From JAUVXJ01 sp034411995 (GTDB taxonomy: Bacteria; Chloroflexota; Anaerolineae; UBA7937; B3-Chlor): a DNA stretch of 64,000 bases. Both the position numbers and the translations under genes were made by a program. The DNA lies in assembly GCA_034411995.1 (NCBI GenBank), contig DAOUME010000007.1:124001-188000 (forward strand), given 5' to 3'. Shown piece after piece: positions 39,603 to 48,627 of this stretch; position 1 is the stretch's first letter, and each line of letters opens with the position of its first letter. Below the pieces are notes generated by a model. That model was given only the letters and a program-made list of their open reading frames with translations, was not told where the DNA came from and did not search any database.

Positions 39603-40778
39603 CTATGGCTCTAGCTGCAACTCCTCCCCTCGGAAGACGTCTGCGGCGATGATGAAGCGCTGCATCTCGCTCGTGCCCCCCAGAATGCGCGTTACCCGGG
39701 CGTCCCTGTACATGCGCTCTATAGGGAGATCCTTGATGTAGCCTGCGCCGCCGTGGAGCTGCACCGCCTTGTTGGCGATCCTGCACGCCGCCTCGGATCC
39801 AAAGAGCTTGCACATCGCCGCTAGCCGCGTGTACTCCTCTCCGTGTTCGAAGGCCCAGGCCGTGCGATAGACGAGTTGGCGCAGAGCCTCAATCTCCGTG
39901 GCCATGTCGGCGATGATCCAGGAGATCGCCTGCTTGTTGGCCAGGGGCACACCGAACTGCTCTCGGTCCCTGGCGAACCTGACGCTGGCCTCCATGGCTC
40001 CTTCGGCTGCACCCAGACAGGTGGCGGCCACGCTCAGGCGACTGAAGTTCTGCGTCTGGCCTATGAGCTCAGACCCCCTGCCCAACCCCTTCTCCTCGCC
40101 TCCCAGAAGGTTCTCCACGGGCACGGGGCAGTCATCGAAGAAGAGCTGCACGACGTGACAGCCGCGGATACCCATCATGCGCTCTATACGGCCCACCTTG
40201 AGACCCGGGTAGCCCTTCTCCGCGATGAAGCCGCTTATGCCATCCGTCGCTCCTTCGTCTGAGGTCCGGGCGAAGACGGTGAACACTCTTGCGATATCGC
40301 CGTTGGCCACGTAGGCCTTGGAGCCGTTGAGCACGTAGTGGTCATCTGCCCTGGTGGCGGTGGTGCGGATGCTGGAGAGATCGGAGCCAGCATCTGGCTC
40401 CGACAGGCAGAAGGCCCCCATTCTCTCGCCCTTGGCCAGGGGCACCAGATACTTGGATTTCTGTTCATCGGTGCCGCCCAGGTAGAGAACCATGGCTCCC
40501 GACGAGGTGTGGAGGCCCAGGCAGCAGGCCGTGGCCAGGCAGGCCTTGGCCAGCTCTTCCACCAGCAGGCAATAACCCGTGGCCCCGATCCCGGCTCCGC
40601 CATACTCCTCTGGAAAGGGCAGCCCCATGAACTCCATCTCTGCTGCTTTCTTCAGCGTCTCCAGAGGCGTACGCTCTTCCCGGTCTATCTCATCTGCCAG
40701 CGGCGCCACCTCGTTCTCGGCGAAGTCGCGGAACAGCTCCTGGAACATCTGCTCTTCTTCGGTAAGGGCGAAGTCCAT
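39603..40778 (-). CDS. Acyl-CoA dehydrogenase
   Basis: 391 residues, normal ACAD length. FAD-binding and substrate signatures: FCLSEPDAGSDLSSIRTTA, YCLLVEELAKACLATA, and the C-terminal RILGGTSEMQRFII. In most short-chain ACADs this last segment reads Y-E-G-T; here the Glu position is Gly, and the alternative catalytic Glu site on the upstream helix (the isovaleryl-CoA dehydrogenase position) reads QNFSRL, with no Glu. The catalytic base is therefore not at either usual site. It catalyses the first oxidation of acyl-CoA in beta-oxidation or short-chain metabolism if active. It is the last enzyme gene of the operon that begins with thiolase. Confidence 0.88.
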   Translation of the reverse strand: MDFALTEEEQMFQELFRDFAENEVAPLADEIDREERTPLETLKKAAEMEFMGLPFPEEYGGAGIGATGYCLLVEELAKACLATACCLGLHTSSGAMVLYLGGTDEQKSKYLVPLAKGERMGAFCLSEPDAGSDLSSIRTTATRADDHYVLNGSKAYVANGDIARVFTVFARTSDEGATDGISGFIAEKGYPGLKVGRIERMMGIRGCHVVQLFFDDCPVPVENLLGGEEKGLGRGSELIGQTQNFSRLSVAATCLGAAEGAMEASVRFARDREQFGVPLANKQAISWIIADMATEIEALRQLVYRTAWAFEHGEEYTRLAAMCKLFGSEAACRIANKAVQLHGGAGYIKDLPIERMYRDARVTRILGGTSEMQRFIIAADVFRGEELQLEP

Positions 40779-40790
40779 CGACGTCCTCTC

Positions 40791-41576
40791 CTACTTGTCC
40801 TGGAACTTGGGCTGTCTCTTCTCCAGGAAAGCGCTCAGGCCATCGCGCATGTCCTCTGTCTCTACCAGGCTGGAGAACTTCTCAGCCTCTATCTCGAGAC
40901 CATCTGATAAGGTGACGCGCAGGCCCTGAGTAACGGCCTCTACGGCAGCAGTGATGGAGGGCCGACCAAAGGACGATATCTTCTTGGCCAGTCCGACTGC
41001 GGTCTTCATCACCTCGGTCCCGGGCACCGCCTTGTTCACCAGGCCCAGGCTGGCGGCTTCGGCACCGGTTATCCTGTCACCAGTGAGGATCAGCTCCAGC
41101 GCCTTTCCCTTCCCCACCAGTCGAGCCAGCCTCTGGGTGCCGCCGAAACCGGGGATGATGCCCAGACTGATCTCAGGCTGCCCAATCATGGCCCGGTTGT
41201 TGGTGATGCGCATGTGACAGGCCATCGCCAGTTCGATCCCGGCACCAAGGCAGTGGCCGTTGATGGCGGCGATGATAGGTTTGGGAGAGTCCTCGATCTT
41301 CAGGAATAGCCGGTGCACCTCTGTCACTATCTGCTTGGCGTCAGCCGGGGTCTTCAGTTCCAGGATGGCATTGATGTCGGCGCCGGCGACGAAGGCCATC
41401 TGGCCTCCCCCCGTGATCACGATGACTTTGACGTCGTCGTCAGACCAGGCTTCCTCCAGGGCGCTCTGGAGGTCATTGACCACGGGGCGGGAGATCATGT
41501 TGACCGGAGGATTGTCGATGGTGAGGATGGCGACACGTTCGTCTTTGGACAGCTTCGCGTATTGTCTCTCCGTCAT
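40791..41576 (-). CDS. Enoyl-CoA hydratase/isomerase (crotonase family)
   Basis: 261 residues from ATG 41576 (GAGAGGAG upstream). Crotonase motifs: AFVAGADINAI (oxyanion-hole region), GHCLGAGIELAMACHMRI and GQPEISLGIIPGFGGTQRL. Both catalytic Glu residues of hydratases are kept (GIEL and QPEI). It hydrates trans-2-enoyl-CoA. Small gaps of 12 and 76 bases link it to the ACAD and the 3-hydroxyacyl-CoA dehydrogenase gene, consistent with one operon. Confidence 0.92.
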   Translation of the reverse strand: MTERQYAKLSKDERVAILTIDNPPVNMISRPVVNDLQSALEEAWSDDDVKVIVITGGGQMAFVAGADINAILELKTPADAKQIVTEVHRLFLKIEDSPKPIIAAINGHCLGAGIELAMACHMRITNNRAMIGQPEISLGIIPGFGGTQRLARLVGKGKALELILTGDRITGAEAASLGLVNKAVPGTEVMKTAVGLAKKISSFGRPSITAAVEAVTQGLRVTLSDGLEIEAEKFSSLVETEDMRDGLSAFLEKRQPKFQDK

Positions 41577-41652
41577 CTTTACTCCTCTCAAGGTGCACGT
41601 TGGTGCGCAACGCAGCGCTGGTCGTGTGTCTGTGTGTCCCCGCACGGTGGCG

Positions 41653-42879
41653 TTAGCCTACGTGTTCAAGAAATCCTCTGCCGGTCTTCTCCCCCAGGTG
41701 ATTGGCCCTCACCTGGAGTCGCAGAAGGCGAGCCGGGTGGAAGCGCGGGCCCAGTTCCTGCTGGAACCGCTCCAGCTTCTTCAGGACCACGTCCAAGCCC
41801 ATCCTGTCGGCCATGGCCAGAGGGCCCATCCGCTCGTCGCCCATCTTCATCCCGATGCCCGCGATGGCAGCCATGTCGATGTCGCTGGCGGAGGCCACGT
41901 GCTCCTGGAGACAGAGGACGGCCTCGTTGATCATGGTAACCATCAGGCGATCGGCGCTGAACTCGGTTCCCGTCACCGCCCCAGGCTCTGACTGGATCTC
42001 CTCCACCATTTCGTTGACAGGCTCGTCACTCTGGTCGCCATAACCATAGAAGCCAGCCCCGGCTCGTTCTCCCAGACGCCCTGCGTCATACAGCTTCTGG
42101 AAGATCTTGGCTGCCCGAAGGCGCTCTCCGTACTCTTCGGTCAGATACTTGCCGGTGATGTAGCAGATGTCAACCCCGACCATGTCCATCAAGGTGAAGG
42201 GGCCCATGGGCCAGCCAAACTCCACCATGGCCTCATCGATCTCTCTGGTGGTGGCAGCTCCCTCTTCCAGGCATAGGGCGGCCTCGTTCAGGTAGGCCAT
42301 GAGGAGGCGGTTCACCAGAAAGCCCGGGCATTCCTGCACGACCACAGGTATCTTGCGCAAGGACTCGGAGAACATCACCACATCGTTGACCGTCTCCTCG
42401 TCCGTGTCCAGTCCAGGGATGACCTCGACGAGCTTCATGATGTGTGCAGGGCTGAAGAAATGCATGCCGACCATCTTGTGGGGCTTCTTCGTGGCTGCCC
42501 CCATCTCTGATATGGAAAGCGCCGTGGTGTTGGAGGCGAAAATGGTGCTTTCAGGGCACACTTCCTCCAGTTCGTGAAGGACCTGCTTCTTCAGGTTCAT
42601 CTTCTCGGGCACCGCCTCGATTACGATATCCGCATCTCCGAAGTCATCGTACGTCAGGGTGCCCTGGATCAGGTCCATCTTCTCGGTCAGCGTGGACATG
42701 TCCATCTTGCCCTTGTCCACCCGCCTCTGGTATATGTCACGGATCCTGGCCAACCCCTTGTCCAGCAATTCCTGGTCGACGTCCTTCAAGACCACAGGCA
42801 GCCCAGAGTAGGATATCACCTGTGCGATCTCAGCGCCCATGAAACCTGCGCCCACCACTCCAGCCTTGAATATGTACAT
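41653..42879 (-). CDS. 3-hydroxyacyl-CoA dehydrogenase
   Basis: 408 residues. The N-terminal NAD fold reads VVGAGFMGAEIAQ, followed by VVLKDVDQELLDKG, and the catalytic His lies in MVGMHFFSPAHIMKLVEVI. The C-terminal 3HCDH domain is present twice (about residues 185-285 and 305-400), giving a longer protein than the roughly 285-residue single-domain Hbd. It oxidises 3-hydroxyacyl-CoA to 3-ketoacyl-CoA. It is part of the thiolase-led operon. Confidence 0.92.
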   Translation of the reverse strand: MYIFKAGVVGAGFMGAEIAQVISYSGLPVVLKDVDQELLDKGLARIRDIYQRRVDKGKMDMSTLTEKMDLIQGTLTYDDFGDADIVIEAVPEKMNLKKQVLHELEEVCPESTIFASNTTALSISEMGAATKKPHKMVGMHFFSPAHIMKLVEVIPGLDTDEETVNDVVMFSESLRKIPVVVQECPGFLVNRLLMAYLNEAALCLEEGAATTREIDEAMVEFGWPMGPFTLMDMVGVDICYITGKYLTEEYGERLRAAKIFQKLYDAGRLGERAGAGFYGYGDQSDEPVNEMVEEIQSEPGAVTGTEFSADRLMVTMINEAVLCLQEHVASASDIDMAAIAGIGMKMGDERMGPLAMADRMGLDVVLKKLERFQQELGPRFHPARLLRLQVRANHLGEKTGRGFLEHVG

Positions 42880-42910
42880 CTTGGCCTTCCTCCTTCGGCA
42901 CTCGGGACAG

Positions 42911-43159
42911 CTACCAGGTCTTCAGTGGAAGCGATGCTTCTGGGGAGCCGATGCGCACGAAGTACAGCCATTCGTCGGGATACCTGGCGAAGGCTTTCTC
43001 GTCCGCTTCGTTCAAGGTCTGACCGAGGAAGTGTTCTCCATTATCGGGATGGATAGCCACGATTTCACCTTCGTGACTTGGCTCCAGGTCGTCTTTGAGC
43101 TTGCCGTACACCTCCTTTCCCTTGGTGATGAACTCCTCTCTCTGAGCCTTGTCATACAT
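42911..43159 (-). CDS. Small hypothetical protein in the beta-oxidation operon
   Basis: 82 residues of unknown family: starts MYDKAQREEFITKGKEVYGKL, then EPSHEGEIVAIHPDNGEHFLGQTLNEADEKAFARYPDEWLYFVRIG. The EGEIVAIHPDNGEHFLG segment and a terminal FVRIG strand look like a small beta-rich fold, typical of an antitoxin-like or SH3-like domain. It is tightly linked: 15 bases after thiolase and 31 bases before the dehydrogenase. Good ribosome binding site (GAGGAGAAG). It might stabilise or regulate a neighbouring enzyme. Confidence 0.75.
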   Translation of the reverse strand: MYDKAQREEFITKGKEVYGKLKDDLEPSHEGEIVAIHPDNGEHFLGQTLNEADEKAFARYPDEWLYFVRIGSPEASLPLKTW

Positions 43160-43174
43160 CTTGGTTTCTTCTCC

Positions 43175-44377
43175 TCATTTCCTCTCGATGATGAGCGCTC
43201 CTCCCTGTCCGCCGCCCACGCAAGCTGAGGCCAGCCCCAGACTGGCGTCCTGCTTGATCATCTCATAGAGCAGGGTGACAGTGATCCGGGCCCCGGTGCA
43301 GCCCACCGGATGGCCGAGGGCGATGGCGCCACCATTGGGATTGACTTTATCCCAGTCGAAGCCGTCTTTTTCCAGTTCAATCCCGCAAGCCAGCGCCTGA
43401 GCAGCGAAGGCCTCGTTGAGTTCGATGATGTCGATGTCGGTGAGCTTGAGTCCTGCCCTCTCCAGGGCCATGGGTATGGCCCTGGTGGGTCCAATGCCCA
43501 TGATCTCCGGGGGTACGCCTGCGTAGGCGTAGCTGCGGACGTAGGCCATGGGCTCGAGCCCCAGCTCATCCGCCTTGCTCTTGCTCATGACGATCAAGGC
43601 CGCTGCGCCATCGGAGATAGGGCAAGCGTTGGCAGGGGTGACCATGCCGCCCCTCTTGAACACTGTAGGGTACAGAGCAGCCTTCTCTACGGTCAGGCCG
43701 GCGTTGATGTTCTCGTCTTGTGTAATGTCCTCCCTGGCGACTTCCTGGCCCGCTACCCTCTTGACCACAGGAACGGGCACAATCTCGTCTTTGAACTTGC
43801 CCATCCTCGTAGCCATAAAGGCCTTCCTATGGCTCTGGACCGCGAACTCATCCTGTTGCTGTCGGCTGAGACCGTAGAGCTGAGCGAGATTCTCGGCCGT
43901 GTAGCCCATGATCATGCCGCACACGGGGTCCGTCAGCCCTTCCCAGATGACATCGACGAACTCGGTGCTTCGCAACTTGAGCCCCCAGCGGGCCCCACGA
44001 ACTGTGTAGGGGGCGTAGCTCATCGACTCTGTGCCCCCCACGAGATGCGCCTCTCCGTCACCTGCCTTGATGGCCTGACACGCATTGGTGATAGCTACCA
44101 TGCCTGACACACAGTTACGTTGCACGGTGTAGCCCGGGACGTGGGTGGGCACGCTAGCCAACAGAGCGGCCACCCTGGTGATGTTGGGTGCGTCGGAAAA
44201 CTGGCCGCAGCATCCGAAGATGACGTCGTCGAACACGTTGGGGTCCACCCCTGTGCGGTCCATCACTTCGACCATGACGATCTTGGCCAGTTCCTGTGGC
44301 GTTACATCTCTGAGCCCCCCTCCGTGACTGCCTATTGGAGTCCGCACACCGCCAACGATGACGATTTCGCTCATCAC
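43175..44377 (-). CDS. Acetyl-CoA acetyltransferase (thiolase)
   Basis: 400 residues. The three thiolase catalytic residues are all present: Cys in VQRNCVSGMVAI, His in GGAIALGHPVGCTGARI, and Cys in CVGGGQGGALI. It cleaves or forms acetoacetyl-CoA type thioesters. The first gene of a minus-strand operon with a clear promoter at 44425-44453 and a GGAGAAGG ribosome binding site. The order thiolase, small protein, dehydrogenase, hydratase, acyl-CoA dehydrogenase gives a complete beta-oxidation spiral or a butyrate-type route. No CoA transferase, phosphotransbutyrylase, Etf or acyl-CoA ligase is seen in the window, so direction remains open. Confidence 0.93.
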   Translation of the reverse strand: MMSEIVIVGGVRTPIGSHGGGLRDVTPQELAKIVMVEVMDRTGVDPNVFDDVIFGCCGQFSDAPNITRVAALLASVPTHVPGYTVQRNCVSGMVAITNACQAIKAGDGEAHLVGGTESMSYAPYTVRGARWGLKLRSTEFVDVIWEGLTDPVCGMIMGYTAENLAQLYGLSRQQQDEFAVQSHRKAFMATRMGKFKDEIVPVPVVKRVAGQEVAREDITQDENINAGLTVEKAALYPTVFKRGGMVTPANACPISDGAAALIVMSKSKADELGLEPMAYVRSYAYAGVPPEIMGIGPTRAIPMALERAGLKLTDIDIIELNEAFAAQALACGIELEKDGFDWDKVNPNGGAIALGHPVGCTGARITVTLLYEMIKQDASLGLASACVGGGQGGALIIERK

Positions 44378-44424
44378 ACCTTCTCCTGTCTACGGGCTTG
44401 AAAAGTGAGGCGGCTTCCGCTCTC

Positions 44425-44453
44425 ATTTTACCCTAACAGCGTCCAAAGGACAA
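44425..44453 (-). promoter_or_regulatory. Sigma-70-type promoter of the acyl-CoA operon
   Basis: Minus strand TTGTCC (44453-44448), 17 bases, TAAAAT (44430-44425); leader about 40 bases. No FadR-type operator was recognised. Confidence 0.55.
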
Positions 44454-44534
44454 TGCTTGCCATGCGGCTTGCTCTCTCACGGGGAGACAGCGGCCGCGGG
44501 CTCGAGGTCGGCATTCCGTCCCCAGGCCACGTCC

Positions 44535-44564
44535 TTGGCGGGTCTCCAGTCGCTATGGTACAAT
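44535..44564 (+). promoter_or_regulatory. Sigma-70-type promoter of mutL
   Basis: TTGGCG at 44535-44540, 18 bases, TACAAT at 44559-44564; predicted start near 44571, which excludes upstream starts of mutL from 44405. Confidence 0.55.
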
Positions 44565-44620
44565 TGCGGTGGGTTCGTGCAGCCACTGTAGCTAGACGGC
44601 TAATGGTCATCTCCACGATC

Positions 44621-46360
44621 ATGACGATAAGGAAACTATCTCAAGACGTAGCGTCCCGGATTGCTGCGGGGGAGGTCATCGAGCGGCCAGCCTCGGTGGT
44701 GAAGGAGCTGATCGAGAACTCCATCGACGCCGGCGCTCGAGATGTCCGCATTGAGGTCCGCCAGGGGGGTAGAAGACTCATACGGGTGATCGACGACGGG
44801 AACGGCATCCCTCAGGATGAGGTCGAGCTGGCGTTCGAACGGTACGCGACCAGCAAGCTGCGCGCGCTCGAAGAGCTGTCGGAGATCTCGACGTTGGGAT
44901 TCCGCGGGGAAGCCCTGCCGAGCATCGCCGCCGTGTCACAGGTGACGGTGGTGACACGGGCCCCGGGTGACGAGGCAGGCACTCTGCTGCGCCTAGACGG
45001 CGGCCGAGTCGTGCACCGCGAGTCCCGCGGGACAGCGAAGGGAACCGTCGTGACGGTGGAGAACCTCTTCTACAACACCCCTGCTCGGCTGAAGTTCATG
45101 CGCTCTGTGACGACAGAAGCACGGCACATCAGCGAACTGGTCACCTGTTACGCGATGGCGTATCCGGCACTGCGTGTCAGTCTGGTCAGCGATGGCCGCA
45201 TGGTGTTCCGCTCTGGTGGGTCAGGCAACCTGTACGACGTGCTGGTGGAGGTATACGGACTGGATACCGCACAGCGATTGCTGGAGATCCAAGCTGGTTC
45301 GGTGAGCGATTCCTCCGTATCCGTTGCGGGTTTCGTGAGCGATCCACTGCTTCATCGCTCCCATGCACGAAACGTGACTACGCTGGTCAATCGGCGCTTC
45401 GTGCGAGACCGGCTTATCGGCTATGCCGTCAGAGAGGCTTACCACGGACTCTTGCCCAAGGGGAGGCATCCTATCGTGGTCCTCAGTGTGGAGCTGCCCT
45501 CCTCTGACGTGGACGTGAACGTCCATCCCGCGAAGAGCGAGGTGCGGTTCCGGGACACAGGGATGGTGTTTTCGGCCGTTCAGAAGGCGGTACGTCAAAC
45601 ACTGTCCCGAAGGGCTCCGGTGCCCGGCGACTCAGCCAGCTTCGGTTGGGAGCGCGTGATAGAGGCAAGGCAACGCCGTCTGGTGGACGTGGGCCGTGGT
45701 CCGTCGGCGCGGCCGGGCGAACTGGCTCTGGAGGTGCAGCGCACCGCTCGACCGATGGTGCGCGCTGAAGAGCCCCCTGCGAGGGACAAGCTGCCCATGT
45801 TAAGGGTGCTGGGGCAGTTGGGGCTGACCTACATTATCGCTGAAGGGCCCACGGGTATGTATCTCATAGATCAGCACGCGGCTCACGAGCGAGTACTGTA
45901 CGAGCGTCTTCAGTCGCAGAGAAGCCGGTCTGCTATCGTCTCACAGACGCTCGTGGAGCCGATGACTATCGAGCCCGGACCCAGGCTGCCGGCGATAGAC
46001 GAGGAGCGTCTCGCCAAGCTCAGGGACCTCGGTTTTGAGATGGAACATTTCGGCACCAGGACGTACCTGGTCCGGAGTGTACCAGCCATCCTCCAGACGG
46101 CCGAACTGGCGCAGTCTATCCTGGACATCATCGAGGAGGCTGATAGGGCGGATGGAGTGCGTCCCTGGGAGGAGGAGATCACCATCGGGCTGGCCTGCCG
46201 CGGAGCGACGAAGGCTGGACAGGTCCTGGCCATGGAACAGATGCGAGAGTTGATACTGGAACTGGAGCAGACGAGCCTGCCGAGAACGTGCCCTCACGGG
46301 CGACCGACCATGCTTCACGTCAGTGCAGAGCAATTGGAACGGGAGTTCGGTCGGAGGTAG
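44621..46360 (+). CDS. mutL: DNA mismatch repair protein MutL
   Basis: About 579 residues. The GHKL ATPase N-terminal motifs are ASRIAAGEVIERPASVVKELIENSIDAGA, IRVIDDGNGI and STLGFRGEALPSIA. The C-terminal metal-dependent endonuclease motif is DQHAAHERVLYE (family DQHAxxExxxxE), with CPHGRP near the end, so this MutL is of the nicking type found where MutH is absent. No MutS is in the window. ATG 44621 begins right at the conserved MTIRKLSQDV start; ATG 44603 is possible. No strong ribosome binding site is seen. Confidence 0.95.
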   Translation: MTIRKLSQDVASRIAAGEVIERPASVVKELIENSIDAGARDVRIEVRQGGRRLIRVIDDGNGIPQDEVELAFERYATSKLRALEELSEISTLGFRGEALPSIAAVSQVTVVTRAPGDEAGTLLRLDGGRVVHRESRGTAKGTVVTVENLFYNTPARLKFMRSVTTEARHISELVTCYAMAYPALRVSLVSDGRMVFRSGGSGNLYDVLVEVYGLDTAQRLLEIQAGSVSDSSVSVAGFVSDPLLHRSHARNVTTLVNRRFVRDRLIGYAVREAYHGLLPKGRHPIVVLSVELPSSDVDVNVHPAKSEVRFRDTGMVFSAVQKAVRQTLSRRAPVPGDSASFGWERVIEARQRRLVDVGRGPSARPGELALEVQRTARPMVRAEEPPARDKLPMLRVLGQLGLTYIIAEGPTGMYLIDQHAAHERVLYERLQSQRSRSAIVSQTLVEPMTIEPGPRLPAIDEERLAKLRDLGFEMEHFGTRTYLVRSVPAILQTAELAQSILDIIEEADRADGVRPWEEEITIGLACRGATKAGQVLAMEQMRELILELEQTSLPRTCPHGRPTMLHVSAEQLEREFGRR

Positions 46361-46381
46361 GAGCGAGGGGAGGTACCGGCG

Positions 46382-47632
46382 TTGAGCAAGCGTTGGATCT
46401 GGTTATTGTGGGCAGGGGTGCTGGCAATCGTTCCGATCCTGCCGACCGCCTGCGCGGGGGGGAGTCCCCTCGTGTACGACGTGGAGGTGCAACCGTCCGT
46501 CATCTCACCGAACGCTGACGGAGTGGACGATGTGGCCAGGATTGGCTACAGGATCTCGCGCTCATGTCAGGTCTACGTCTACTTCGTTGGTGGCGAAGGG
46601 CAACGGTACTACTTCCGTGAGGGCAACAGGCGTTCTGCAGGGGAGTACGAGGCGCTCTTCGGTGGCGCGGTCGAGGGCCAGGTGTTGGCAGACGGGGAGT
46701 ACACCTGGGTCGTGGAGGCCGTCGATGCCCAGTCAGGAGAGACGGTGACCGCGGAGGGGCAACTCACGGTCCAGGGCGGCGACAGCCAGGGGCCGCAACT
46801 GGAGGATTTCACGGTCTATCCGCAATCGTTCACTCCCAACCAGGATGGCATCAACGACCGCATCTCCATCAGTTATCGTCTCGCGGAGCGGGCGGAGGTA
46901 GAGGTCTATCTGCGTGACGAGGAGGGGAGGAGGTATCCGGTAGGGCTTCCCAAGACGAGATGGGACGAAGAGGACTTCGACCTGGAGGTGAGCCCCAGCA
47001 AGGTAGAGCTGGATCCAGGTCTGTGGGAGTATGACTACGATGGGGGGATCGACCTGGGTGCATCGCCCCCCGCTGACGGGAACTACACCGTGGTGGTTGA
47101 GGCCTCCGATCGTGCCGGCAACAAGGTGGTGAAAGAAGCGCCCCTGGTCATCGAGGACGGTGGGCTGCCTCTGGCGGAGATCCAGACTGTCGAGTTCTAC
47201 CCCACTGTTGTGCCTCTGGGCCAGACCCTGCATGTTACGGTCACCGTCCAGAACGTGGGAGGAGTAGCCATCCGCACCAAGGGACCAGCCTCGGGCACTA
47301 CCTACACTTCGCGTGAGAACTTCAACACCATGGGTTTCTACGAAGAGCCGGGCATCTTCCGGGTGGGTGTGGACTTCGAAGGCAATAGCAGCGGGCGTCC
47401 CTACACCTACCGCTGGCAGCTAGGCAGAGACGAGGACCTGGAGGAACGCACAATCAACGGTGAGAAATACCTCTACCTGCTTCCGGGCAAGCGGGTGACA
47501 ATCGTGGGCCACATCACCATCGTCGACGAGCCGTCCAAGATCAATCCCTACTACTGGGCGGGTCTGGTGCACGAGCAGGTGCGCATCGTCAACGATCGCC
47601 AGAATCCCACTGAGATCACCATCGGCTTCTGA
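46382..47632 (+). CDS. Secreted protein with FlgD-like Ig repeats
   Basis: 416 residues. The N-terminus has a signal peptide (WLLWAGVLAIVPILPTACAGG) that could be a lipoprotein signal, but the residues before Cys are P-T-A, not a perfect lipobox. Two related modules follow, each introduced by an SPNADGVDDVARIGYRI or TPNQDGINDRISISYRL strand, the calcium-loop motif of FlgD/CHU_C-like Ig domains, and a third BsuPI-like or Ig-like domain fills the end (EIQTVEFYPTVVPLGQTLHVTVTV). Start TTG 46382 with GGGGAGG 9 bases upstream. It is likely co-transcribed with mutL (21 bases gap) and the two glycosyltransferase genes downstream. Function unknown, probably cell-surface. Confidence 0.75.
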   Translation: MSKRWIWLLWAGVLAIVPILPTACAGGSPLVYDVEVQPSVISPNADGVDDVARIGYRISRSCQVYVYFVGGEGQRYYFREGNRRSAGEYEALFGGAVEGQVLADGEYTWVVEAVDAQSGETVTAEGQLTVQGGDSQGPQLEDFTVYPQSFTPNQDGINDRISISYRLAERAEVEVYLRDEEGRRYPVGLPKTRWDEEDFDLEVSPSKVELDPGLWEYDYDGGIDLGASPPADGNYTVVVEASDRAGNKVVKEAPLVIEDGGLPLAEIQTVEFYPTVVPLGQTLHVTVTVQNVGGVAIRTKGPASGTTYTSRENFNTMGFYEEPGIFRVGVDFEGNSSGRPYTYRWQLGRDEDLEERTINGEKYLYLLPGKRVTIVGHITIVDEPSKINPYYWAGLVHEQVRIVNDRQNPTEITIGF

Positions 47633-47649
47633 GTGGAGAGAGCCGCACG

Positions 47650-48573
47650 ATGGACCTCTCCGTCGTCATCGTCAGCTACAACACCCGGGATTTGCTGCGA
47701 GGGTGCCTGGACTCTGTTCTCGCCAGCCTTGGTGGTGGATTGACATACGAGGTGATAGTCGTCGACAACGCGTCGGCGGACGGCAGCGCAGCCATGATCC
47801 GCGAGGGCTTCCCCCAGGTGCGCCTGCTGGCCAACCCGCAGAACCGGGGTTTTGCTGCCAGCAACAACCAGGCTATCCAGGAGAGCAGCGGTCGGTATGT
47901 GATCCTTCTCAACCCAGACACGGTGGTGAGGCAAGGCGCGCTGCAACGTATGATGGGAGTGCTGGAGGAGCGGAGCAGGATCGGCGTCGTGGGACCGAAG
48001 TTGCTCTTTCCGGATGGGAGACTTCAGCATTCTGCCTTCACCTTCCCGACTCTGGCTATGGTCTTTCTCGACTTCTTCCCCCTCCAGAACCGGTTGCTGG
48101 ACGCACCAGTGAACGGTCGATATCCTCGCCATCTATACGAGCGGGGAGAGCCTTTTCCCATTGACCATCCGCTGGGAGCTGCCTTGATGGTGAGGCGGCA
48201 GGTGATCGATGAGGTGGGACCCCTCGACGAAAGGTTCTTCATGTACTGCGAGGAGATCGACTGGTGCATGCGTATCAAGAAGGCAGGTTGGGAGATCGTC
48301 TGCTGTCCCCAGGCAGAGATCGTGCACTACGTAGCGCAGAGCACCAGGCAGTTTCGTGACGATATGTACGTGGAGCTTCACCAGAGCCGCCATCGACTGT
48401 ATGAGAAGCAGTATGGCCGCGGCTTCAGACGCGTCGCAGGTTGGCTCGTCTTGCTGGGTGTTTCCTGGCAAGGGCTGCGGGCCCGTTGGGCGGCACGGAG
48501 AGGGCAGATGGATCGAGGGGCCCTGGAAGCGCGTCTACGGGCGTACCGGGAGGTTCGAGCTCTATTCTCATAG
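47650..48573 (+). CDS. GT2-family glycosyltransferase (rhamnosyltransferase-like)
   Basis: 307 residues. The GT-A start VSVIVSYNTRDLLRGCLDS-like segment, EVIVVDNASADGS, NRGFAASNNQAI and ILLNPDTVV (DxD-type metal site as NPDT) are classic for GT2 rhamnosyl- or related transferases. FFMYCEEIDWCMRIKKAGWEIV carries the ED and (Q/R)xxRW-equivalent features. It adds a sugar to a surface polysaccharide or lipid. It overlaps no neighbour, following the Ig-repeat gene by 17 bases. Confidence 0.88.
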   Translation: MDLSVVIVSYNTRDLLRGCLDSVLASLGGGLTYEVIVVDNASADGSAAMIREGFPQVRLLANPQNRGFAASNNQAIQESSGRYVILLNPDTVVRQGALQRMMGVLEERSRIGVVGPKLLFPDGRLQHSAFTFPTLAMVFLDFFPLQNRLLDAPVNGRYPRHLYERGEPFPIDHPLGAALMVRRQVIDEVGPLDERFFMYCEEIDWCMRIKKAGWEIVCCPQAEIVHYVAQSTRQFRDDMYVELHQSRHRLYEKQYGRGFRRVAGWLVLLGVSWQGLRARWAARRGQMDRGALEARLRAYREVRALFS

Positions 48574-48627
48574 GGCTGGCTGGCGCCAGAGTACGTCGTT
48601 CACGTGCCGGGCCGGTCGAGGGGATCC

